From Caldicellulosiruptor acetigenus (lineage in GTDB: Bacteria; Bacillota; Thermoanaerobacteria; Caldicellulosiruptorales; Caldicellulosiruptoraceae), in assembly GCF_026914305.1 (NCBI RefSeq), contig NZ_CP113866.1, forward strand, positions 2,291,001 through 2,355,000: a DNA stretch of 64,000 bases, in the 5' to 3' direction. A model generated the notes under the pieces. That model was not told the origin of the DNA and searched no databases. It saw only the letters and a list, made by a program, of their open reading frames with translations. Position 1 is the stretch's first letter; every line of letters begins with the position of its first letter. Both the position numbers and the translations under genes were made by a program. Shown one piece after another: positions 1 through 6,041 of the stretch.

Positions 1-138
1 GCATAATTTGGTTATAAATAAATCAATGAACTTTAAAATTTGAATATTATGTTAACTCTCATGAATTTACATTCAATTTAAGCATCATCCTAATTTTCTA
101 TTATCATCTACTTTTAACTCCAAAAAGCAAAAATAAAA

Positions 139-178
139 AACCCCCTTCTCAAACCCTTACAGGTTTAAAAAAGGGGTT
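139..178 (-). terminator. Intrinsic terminator of tRNA-Leu
   Basis: On the minus strand a GC-containing stem (AACCCC pairing with GGGGGTT, plus AAACC with GGGTTT) lies just after the tRNA 3' end and is followed by a TTTTTTATTTTT tract. The position and T-run fit rho-independent termination of the tRNA transcript. Confidence 0.8.
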
Positions 179-193
179 ATGTGCGAATAATTA

Positions 194-283
194 TGGTGCC
201 GAAGGCGGGAGTCGAACCCGCACGGCCTCAGCGGCCACTGGATTTTGAGTCCAGCGCGTCTGCCAGTTCCACCACTTCGGCAC
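194..283 (-). tRNA. tRNA-Leu (anticodon CAA), encoded CCA
   Basis: The minus strand folds as a class II tRNA. The acceptor GTGCCGAAG pairs with CTTCGGCAC. The anticodon stem CTGGA/TCCAG encloses the loop CTCAAAA, giving anticodon CAA (reads UUG). There is a long variable arm, the T-loop GGTTCGACTCC and an encoded CCA. From the anticodon loop to the 5' end, and through the upstream promoter, the sequence is part of a 99-bp repeat that also bounds the integrated element. The 5' half of this intact copy was therefore supplied by the element at integration. Confidence 0.95.
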
Positions 284-341
284 ATTTTCCTTTTGAATTT
301 TCAAGCAAGATTGATTATATCATAAATTTTTGAGGTTGTCA
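243..341. repeat. attL: 99-bp direct repeat with tRNA 5' half
   Basis: Identical to 10208-10306. It covers the anticodon loop to the 5' end of tRNA-Leu plus 58 bp of upstream DNA including the -10 box. This copy joins the chromosomal 3' half of the tRNA gene, so the gene stays complete. The repeat starts inside the anticodon loop, a common crossover point for tyrosine integrases. Duplicating the 5' half and promoter is less common than duplicating the 3' end. Confidence 0.95.
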
Positions 342-342
342 C
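314..342 (-). promoter_or_regulatory. Promoter of intact tRNA-Leu, altered -35
   Basis: On the minus strand a perfect TATAAT (-10, 314-319) is preceded by a 17-bp spacer and GTGACA (-35, 337-342). The paired copy at the far end of the element has TTGACA. The only difference falls on the first base outside the 99-bp repeat, so integration changed one base of the -35 box that serves the functional tRNA gene. Confidence 0.7.
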
Positions 343-344
343 AC

Positions 345-358
345 AAGGGACACCAACC
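345..358 (+). repeat. Left-arm copy of AAGGGACACCA inverted repeat
   Basis: AAGGGACACCAACC sits 4 bp inside the left att repeat. The inverted copy AAGGGACACCACC lies at 10067-10079, about 130 bp inside the right repeat. Matching inverted words near both ends of an integrating element are candidate arm-type binding sites for the integrase or excisionase; the role is inferred. Confidence 0.45.
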
Positions 359-527
359 AAGATTTGGCTACATATTCACATTTACCGTGCTGGACTTTCA
401 AAGTTTCTAAATCAAGACATTTAAAAATCCAGCACGCTTTGTTCGTTATTAGTTTAACCTCAAATTCAGGATTATACAATACAGAAATTTTGTTTGTCGT
501 GAGTGGTCTTTAATTATAAATACCCTA

Positions 528-632
528 TCATAACTTTTGATTTTGTGCTTTAAAATATCGGCTAAAGGCAGCACGCAACAATGAACCTTCTTTAAATTCT
601 TGCCCCCTACCCCTTGCTTTTGGCTGCTTCAT
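528..632 (-). CDS. Possible 34-aa basic peptide
   Basis: An ATG-initiated frame of 34 residues, rich in Lys and Arg (begins MKQPKARGRGQEFK), with AGAAGGA about 12 bases upstream. It is the only short frame in the left arm with an acceptable start context and a charged, non-random composition. A 9-bp inverted repeat lies about 90 bp downstream but lacks a T-run. No family is recognised. It could equally be chance or the end of a decayed gene. Confidence 0.22.
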   Translation of the reverse strand: MKQPKARGRGQEFKEGSLLRAAFSRYFKAQNQKL

Positions 633-1375
633 GGCTTTGCTTTCCTTCTTAATTGCTGCCAGAAATCAATTCTATTTTGCAAGCAAAGACCAAAGAAAAA
701 GTAGTTTGACATATCCAAACATTATTGACGACCTCGCAACTTTCGAACCCCATAACACAACCATTGAATAGACTTTCCTAAAACCAAAAGCTTTTGTCTC
801 TAAACAGCGCCATAATTTAACATTGCACAAAATTATATTTTTGTGCAAACATAAATTTACATTACCACCTTATTTGTTTTGCTATACCATGGTTTTGACT
901 ATTCAAATGCCGATAATCGTCTTTGATGTAATTTAATTTCTGTTCTGTAAACTGCCCTATCCCCTTCTTTACCAGTTACAAAATGACACACTTTGACCCT
1001 GTTTTTCTAATTGAAAATCATTCTCAATTAGCCATTTCTCAAGGCTTTGATGTGTAAACCTAACACCCTATCAAGGGTTACTCATTTTGTGCAAAAATGT
1101 CGCATTTTTACACCCATAAAATAATCAAATCTTTAGCTTTACTTTTCACAAACACCTTTCCTAAGGTATCGACATATTATCGACCCCTTACAATCCACTA
1201 ACAAAACTTAGATTTGCGTACATAATATTTAAAACACTTAGAATGCTGCGGCAACTTACCGCCCCATCTCAATGTTGAATAACTCATATACAATTTACCA
1301 ACCAAAAGGAATAGTCAAATCAACTATCCCTTATAACTTCAATTTCATTTTCCAAAAACCACTTTTAAACAAAAC

Positions 1376-1800
1376 CTGAAAAGTCTTGATATTGCTTGAT
1401 TAGAATTAAATTGCTTTCTATTCCTTGATACTTCTAATCTAAAAGACAATTTTTCAAAACAAAATTCTTTGAAATCGGTTTCTTTAGATTTAAAATTCAA
1501 TGGGTAATATTTTTATACCACCCTTAACTTTGTTCGCTATATGTTCGCTATGGTTTTTGAAATTTCAAAAATGTTTTAAGGTCTCAATAAGTTAGGGATA
1601 GCTTTATAAGATAGCTAAAAACAAAAATAAAAAATCCTGTCAAAGCCTTGATACTGCTTAATTTAAAATGATTTGCTGCAAAACCTTGATACACCTATGA
1701 TAAAAGCCATTTTCACAATAAGATTTGTATATAAAGCCTTTATAAGCTTCAAAAAATAGCTGGGTAATATCTTTATATCACCTTTCAAATTTTCGCTTCT
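1376..1800. repeat. Two imperfect ~260-bp-spaced repeats
   Basis: A first unit has TCTTGATATTGCTTGATT near 1383 and GGGTAATATTTTTATACCAC near 1501. A second has CCTTGATACTGCTTAATTT near 1645 and GGGTAATATCTTTATATCAC near 1761. Spacing inside the two units is 118 and 117 bp, showing they are copies of one module. A partial third CCTTGATAT module starts near 1980. Such modules resemble iteron or partition-site arrays, but no protein gene sits among them. Confidence 0.5.
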
Positions 1801-1926
1801 CTATAAGGCTGTATTTTAAAATCTTGACAATCACAAATACACTTTAGATTTTCAGCCTGAAAATCGGGAGTATACTTTGTAAAATCAATGAGAATTGCCA
1901 CAAACATAGAAATGACAAGCCTTTGG

Positions 1927-1959
1927 ACTTTTTTCGTACTTTTTTCGTACTTTTTTCGT
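1927..1959. repeat. Three exact ACTTTTTTCGT tandem units
   Basis: Three perfect head-to-tail copies of the 11-bp unit ACTTTTTTCGT, roughly one helical turn each. A partial TTTTTTCGTAAGA copy follows near 2017. The helical phasing suggests a protein-binding array (origin, partition or regulator), though slippage in AT-rich DNA could also make it. Confidence 0.6.
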
Positions 1960-2702
1960 AAAAAAGCTGTGTCTTAAAAGCCTTGATATATCTAACATCA
2001 ACCGACTTTTTACCCTTTTTTCGTAAGACATTTTTTAAAAATCTCATGACTAATTTGTCAAGTTAAAACCAGCAGCCAAAGAACAGATTTGACGTGTAAA
2101 CTGCGGACAGGATAAAATAAGACACAACCACATTTTGACCACAAGGAACAATGTAAAATAAAGTCCAGGATTTAAAATTTTAACTGAAATTCTGTAAATC
2201 TTATTTTCTGTTTAGAAGAAGAAATATTTGTATTAAGCTGTATTAATTCTTAATTAAAGTTTAATTTCTTACAGTTTTCAACTTACTTAATTTAAGTCTT
2301 TTATGCTAAAATTATCTTTGGCAATTGATTTTCATAATTATTCTAAATTAATGCATATTTATTCTTTGCAGTGGACAATTTATTTATGCCTTTAATTGCC
2401 ATCATTCAAATTTCAAGCCATTTAGCACAATTAACAGTAAACCAATCAAAAAGATTAACATTCAAAATATGAATAAATTCTTGAATTCCATTATTTTACT
2501 TTTGCTTGATTTAGAATATAATTGCTGCTTAAATATTTATAGTTTTAAAACTTAATTTGTGCTATAATTTACTTTTAAATTTTTATTTGATTATTTCTGA
2601 TAACTTTTGATTTTGCTTTTGTTACTACCTTTATTTCCCTTACCACATTCAGTTTTTAAGCACATTTCAAGCTGATAGGGTATGCAATTCTACAAAGTGG
2701 CT

Positions 2703-2739
2703 ATAAAAAAGAAAAGAGACCACAACTAAGGTGGTCTCT
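2703..2739 (-). terminator. Intrinsic terminator after small membrane protein gene
   Basis: On the minus strand AGAGACCAC and GTGGTCTCT form a perfect 9-bp stem followed by TTTTCTTTTTTT. It lies 250 bp downstream of the gene ending at 2989 and is the last transcription stop of the element's gene block before the gene-poor left arm. Confidence 0.75.
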
Positions 2740-2988
2740 TATTCTCATTTTATGGATGTTCCATGTTAGAACACCCTGAAATGTGTTTAAAACAATGCTT
2801 TTTTTTATGCTGCCTTTCCAATTTAGAAAGTCATTTTTCCATGTATTTTGGACAATGAATTTCCTTCACTCTAAAACTCTGTTTGCAATTCTTCTGGCAT
2901 TTCTCACAAAGAGCATGGTATTGAATTTTACCCTTGTCGTTCTTGAAAAAATACCACTCATCAATATAATTTCTCTTTGTTTTTGTCC

Positions 2989-3234
2989 TCATGACAAAGA
3001 CCCCCTTTGTTTTCTGGTTACTGTTAAATACCTGATTAAAAACAACACCAATAGAATGGCTATGTTTATTATCGCTGCAATCAAAAAGATTGTATTAGTC
3101 ATAGCAGCTAAAGATAAAAACAAACTGTGCTGGATTGAGAGTATAAAGCCTTTGTCGTTTGTAAAATAATAAACTGGTAGAAAAGCTAAAAGAACAAAGA
3201 TATAAACTAACAACGCTTCAAGCATGTTGTTCAC
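2989..3234 (-). CDS. Small two-helix membrane protein
   Basis: An 81-residue protein with an AGAGGTGA ribosome binding site 5 bases before ATG. Two hydrophobic segments are visible, about residues 6-26 and 38-68 (the second long enough for one or two helices). A basic tail follows (RKQRGSLS), suggesting a cytoplasmic C-terminus. It starts 27 bp after the replication gene, separated by a short terminator-like hairpin, and a strong terminator follows. No family is recognised. Small membrane proteins in this position of plasmid- or phage-like elements can be holin-like, exclusion or toxin proteins, but nothing here selects among these. Confidence 0.55.
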   Translation of the reverse strand: MNNMLEALLVYIFVLLAFLPVYYFTNDKGFILSIQHSLFLSLAAMTNTIFLIAAIINIAILLVLFLIRYLTVTRKQRGSLS

Positions 3235-3242
3235 CTCTTTTC

Positions 3243-3274
3243 AAAAATAGAGGCAGCCTTTTTAGACTGCCTCT
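3243..3274 (-). terminator. Hairpin over the replication gene stop codon
   Basis: On the minus strand AGAGGCAG and CTGCCTCT pair around a 10-nt loop and are followed by ATTTTTG. The stem includes the last codons of the replication gene. The T-run is short, so this may only partly terminate and set expression of the small membrane protein downstream. Confidence 0.55.
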
Positions 3275-5262
3275 TTATCTAATTTTTTGAGCTCAATAAA
3301 TAGTTTGCCTCCTTCAATATCAGATGTTCTGCCTGGTATTAAACGATATATCTGTCTGCAAACTTTACAAACAAAACAGTCTATAGCCTCGCCATATTCC
3401 AGAATATTACCACATTCACATTTATAATGCTTTGCAGCTTCCCTATAATCTTCTGTCGTTAATAGACTGAAGTTTAATACATAAAATCTTTGGATATCAA
3501 AACCGATAATATGTTTAATATTCTGTTTTTCATTCTGTTTATCAAAACTTAAATTCTTATAAACACAAACAGTTTTCTTAATATCATCTTTCACCTCTGT
3601 AATGTTTGAAACACTTGAAACGTTTGAAACGGTATTGCTTTTATTTACCTCTAAGCCTTGATTTTTGTCTACTTCTGAGCGTTTCAAACTTCTTGAAACA
3701 TTTTGAAACACTTTATTTGACGTTTCATATGTTTCAACTGTTTCAAATGTTTCATGTTTTTCATTTCTTTCGTGAGTGTCAATTTTGTTTATATTTTTTG
3801 TCTCATTATTTGAATTTGAAATAAGCAATGAATAACCATTGTCAGATTTTGTAATTAAACCTCTTTGGGTTAATCGGTATAATATAGTTCTAACAGTATC
3901 AAAATTTATTCCTGTTTCTTTTGCAATTTCATGTGGTTTAGCTATTGGAACTTTTTTAAGATATTCATAAATTTTTCTTTGATTTTCTGATAGTTTAATA
4001 CTGCTGGTTTCGTTTTCATAATCACCAAGCTCTATGTAGCCCTGTTCTTCGTCATAGTCTAAAAGATAATCAAGATAAACTCCACGACCTATAGCCATTA
4101 TACGACGTTGAGTGTCTTTTTCTGTATTAGGTGGCAATCCAAAACCTATTATTGCATCTGCGGCAGATGGATAAGCTGTGCTTCCCATAGGACTATCTAT
4201 AACATCATCCATGTTATAAAGAACACCAGTCCCTTTTTTGCTATGTCTTACACCTATAAGGCTTAAATTTTCTTTTATTAGCTTTTGTCTTATTCTAATT
4301 AAGGTTCCATAAACCTGGTCAAAGTTAGCATTCTTTTTGCTCTCTGCTTGCATTACTTCATTTAAAAGTGTTAAAGGTTCTATTATGATAAGATTGCAAC
4401 TGTGATATTTAGCTGTGTTAACAATCGTGTCAATGTTAAACAAAGAAATTGCTTCTAATTTTTCTATATCAATAATTCGGATATATTTATCTGTATCAAT
4501 ATCTCCATAAAGTTTGATTGAGTTTCTTAATTCTTCTGCTGTATTCTCATTGGTTATCCACAAAATTTTTGGTTCGCTTTCTTGATACACATTTCTTTGA
4601 AAACAATTTTTGCCTAATATTAAACCAGCTATAATTTTGCATAATATTGCTGTTTTGCCCTTTTTGGGTCTACCACATAATAATATCAATCCCTTTGCTG
4701 GTAAAAGTCTGTGTATTCTCCATTTATTCATTCCTAAACTTAGTTCTTTTTCATAGGCTTTTTCTAATGATATTGTTGGTAAGAGATTGTCAAATTGTCC
4801 TGACTCTATAACGGTTTTGATTTTCAATAAATCATCTAATAACTGTTGAATGCGTGTAATGTTACCCTCTTGATAGGCTTTTGTTAACTCTTCACATTTG
4901 TTTAACCCCTGTCTTAAAAGTGATTTCTCTTTAATTATCTTTGCATAATATGTTGCATTTGCTGTTGTTGGAGTATTTATCACAAGGCTTGTCAGATACT
5001 CACTTCCTCCAACTGCATCAAATGTTCCTCTCTCTCTCAATCTTTCAGCCACAGTTATGACATCCACCGGTTTGCCCTCTTCAAAAAGGTCCATTATAGC
5101 AGAAAAAATCTCTTTAAGCTGTGGCATTGCAAAATCTTCTTCTGTTAAAATCTCGGTAACATCAGAAATTACTTCTCTGCTAAGAAGCATAGCACCTATA
5201 ACTGCTTCTTCTGCTTCAAATGACTGTAGGTTGCTTGTATCAGCTTTTAATATAGTTTCCAT
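3262..5262 (-). CDS. DnaB-N / RecA-like ATPase replication protein
   Basis: A 666-residue protein starting 8 bases after a consensus AAAGGAGG. Residues 12-150 match the DnaB helicase N-terminal domain. Residues 185-400 are a RecA/RepA-type ATPase with Walker A GRPKKGKT (197-204) and Walker B LIIIEPL (291-297). Residues 423-480 form a winged helix. Residues 497-555 are a low-complexity linker encoded by GTTTCAAA-type repeats. Residues 612-640 hold a CxC...CxxC zinc ribbon. The layout fits a helicase/initiator of an autonomously replicating element. The canonical DnaB C-terminal hexamer domain is replaced by a RepA-like ATPase, so it may be an initiator or loader rather than a processive helicase. 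It is probably the element's Rep. Confidence 0.8.
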   Translation of the reverse strand: METILKADTSNLQSFEAEEAVIGAMLLSREVISDVTEILTEEDFAMPQLKEIFSAIMDLFEEGKPVDVITVAERLRERGTFDAVGGSEYLTSLVINTPTTANATYYAKIIKEKSLLRQGLNKCEELTKAYQEGNITRIQQLLDDLLKIKTVIESGQFDNLLPTISLEKAYEKELSLGMNKWRIHRLLPAKGLILLCGRPKKGKTAILCKIIAGLILGKNCFQRNVYQESEPKILWITNENTAEELRNSIKLYGDIDTDKYIRIIDIEKLEAISLFNIDTIVNTAKYHSCNLIIIEPLTLLNEVMQAESKKNANFDQVYGTLIRIRQKLIKENLSLIGVRHSKKGTGVLYNMDDVIDSPMGSTAYPSAADAIIGFGLPPNTEKDTQRRIMAIGRGVYLDYLLDYDEEQGYIELGDYENETSSIKLSENQRKIYEYLKKVPIAKPHEIAKETGINFDTVRTILYRLTQRGLITKSDNGYSLLISNSNNETKNINKIDTHERNEKHETFETVETYETSNKVFQNVSRSLKRSEVDKNQGLEVNKSNTVSNVSSVSNITEVKDDIKKTVCVYKNLSFDKQNEKQNIKHIIGFDIQRFYVLNFSLLTTEDYREAAKHYKCECGNILEYGEAIDCFVCKVCRQIYRLIPGRTSDIEGGKLFIELKKLDKEAV
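3602..3756. repeat. Cluster of GTTTCAAA octamers inside rep (candidate origin)
   Basis: Ten copies of GTTTCAAA or close variants, in both orientations, within 155 bp: 3602-3611, 3613-3621, 3622-3630, 3681-3689, 3692-3699, 3702-3709, 3721-3728, 3731-3738, 3740-3747 and 3749-3756. Spacing is mostly 9-11 bp, near one helical turn. The coding strand turns them into repetitive peptides (ETFETVETYET and VSNVSSVSNIT) in a linker. Initiator genes with internal iterons are known, for example lambda O; origin function here is inferred. Confidence 0.65.
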
Positions 5263-5422
5263 TTAATGTTCCTCCTTTAGTATTTTTTAAAGAGAAAACA
5301 AAAGTAAATGCTAATTCTTTTAATTTTGATTAAATTCATATTGATTTTTTAAAAAACATAAAGTAAAATTAAAATTAATAGAGGATAATAAAGTTTAATG
5401 ATAAAACGTGAAAAATAGAGTT

Positions 5423-5475
5423 AATCTGTTTTGTTTTTTGCAAAACAGATTTTTTTTACCCGCCCCGCTCCACCC
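5423..5475. promoter_or_regulatory. Hairpin plus G-rich tract between xis-like and rep genes
   Basis: AATCTGTTTTG and CAAAACAGATT form an 11-bp stem (5423-5433 and 5441-5451) with TTTTTTTT on the plus-strand side. On the minus, transcribed, strand it follows a G-rich tract (5459-5475: GGGTGGAGCGGGGCGGG) just after the excisionase-like stop. The tract has four G-runs and could form a quadruplex. The T-run is on the wrong side for terminating the minus-strand operon unless transcription also comes from the left, so it may be an attenuator, a single-strand origin or an antisense terminator. Confidence 0.4.
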
Positions 5476-5485
5476 ACAAATTAAA

Positions 5486-5668
5486 CTATTGTGCCACTTT
5501 ATCAATCCAGTCTTTTAATTTAGCTTTTGGAATTAAAACTTTCCTGCCTATTCTGATAACTGGTATCTTTTTTTGCTTAATTAACTTAAAAACAGTAGTA
5601 AGACTAATCCCCAAAACCTGTGCTGCCTCTTTTGGAGTGTAAGTCATTTTTTCAAATTCGTTTATCAT
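5486..5668 (-). CDS. Excisionase-family HTH protein
   Basis: A 60-residue protein with GGAGGG 7 bases before ATG. Residues 9-57 match the HTH_17/excisionase DNA-binding family, with TPKEAAQVLGIS, a helix-turn-helix and the IPVIRIGRKVLIPKAKLKDW wing. Such proteins bend att DNA and direct integrase toward excision, or act as small transcription regulators. Its own TTAACA/TATAAT promoter lies just upstream. It precedes the replication gene, so it may couple excision with replication. Excisionase versus regulator cannot be told from sequence. Confidence 0.75.
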   Translation of the reverse strand: MINEFEKMTYTPKEAAQVLGISLTTVFKLIKQKKIPVIRIGRKVLIPKAKLKDWIDKVAQ

Positions 5669-5704
5669 TTTTATATCCCTCCAAATTTTTGTTTTTCTAA
5701 TTCA

Positions 5705-5734
5705 ATTATAAAAGATTTCCTTGTAAGTTGTTAA
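5705..5734 (-). promoter_or_regulatory. Promoter of excisionase-like/rep transcript
   Basis: On the minus strand TTAACA (5729-5734), an 18-bp spacer and TATAAT (5705-5710) lie 37 bp before the start of the excisionase-like gene. A near-palindrome (5741-5756) sits directly upstream of the -35 box. Confidence 0.55.
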
Positions 5735-5740
5735 TACTCC

Positions 5741-5756
5741 ACACTATATATTGTGT
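5741..5756. promoter_or_regulatory. Near-palindromic candidate operator, copy 1
   Basis: CACACTATATATTGTG is palindromic at 14 of 16 positions and abuts the -35 box of the excisionase/rep promoter. Its left 13 bases recur exactly at 5873-5885. It is a candidate binding site for the element's Cro/CI-type regulator. Confidence 0.4.
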
Positions 5757-5820
5757 TGTTTCTTTTTCTTTCCATAATATATTATATTCCAACCAAATTT
5801 TCAAAGCAACAGGGAACAAA

Positions 5821-5885
5821 ATTGTTTTAAAAAATATGTTAAAACAATATGTCTTGTTTCCTTGTTGTCTCTCACACTATATATT
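5821..5885. promoter_or_regulatory. Inverted repeat and operator copy 2 in 370-bp gap
   Basis: The stretch 5669-6041 has no gene. It holds a perfect 10-bp inverted repeat, ATTGTTTTAA with TTAAAACAAT around 8 bases (5821-5848), and a second CACACTATATATT word (5873-5885). The inverted repeat could be a weak hairpin ending the upstream coiled-coil gene or an operator. Nothing else stands out in the gap. Confidence 0.35.
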
Positions 5886-6041
5886 ATATCTTTAGAATTC
5901 CTTAAAGCCAAATGTGGATAATGTTTAAGTTTTGTTATAAATAATTTTCATTTTTGCTGCAAATCTTGTCGAATTATGAAGTTTCAGAAAGTAACGATAA
6001 TGCTTCTGTATACTCGTCCCTTTGGAATTCCTCAATTATGG

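Larger units (their letters stand above)
342..2702. other. Gene-poor, repeat-rich left arm of the element
   Basis: About 2.4 kb without a convincing protein gene on either strand. It is very AT-rich with many stops in all frames. It holds a 9-bp inverted repeat CGTGCTGGA/TCCAGCACG (386-394 and 428-436), a hairpin with arms GTGCAAAAATG/CATTTTTACAC (1089-1113), two roughly 260-bp-spaced imperfect repeats (1376-1800), dispersed CCTTGATA words and three exact 11-bp tandem units (1927-1959). It could be a replication or partition locus, a non-coding RNA region or decayed genes; the sequence does not decide. Confidence 0.5.

Noticed and set aside
1844..2047. 67-residue minus-strand frame in the element's left arm
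   Set aside because: Lys-rich low complexity produced by the TTTTTTCGTAC tandem repeats; no ribosome site.
2783..3169. 128-residue plus-strand frame
   Set aside because: Antisense to the small membrane protein gene, which has a good ribosome site and matches gene direction.
3602..3756. CRISPR-like array of GTTTCAAA repeats
   Set aside because: Repeats are about 8 bp in both orientations with very short gaps; no spacers of CRISPR length and no cas genes.
5423..5451. Terminator for the excisionase-like gene
   Set aside because: The T-run lies on the plus-strand side; on the transcribed strand only a displaced CUAUUUUU follows, so normal termination is not supported.
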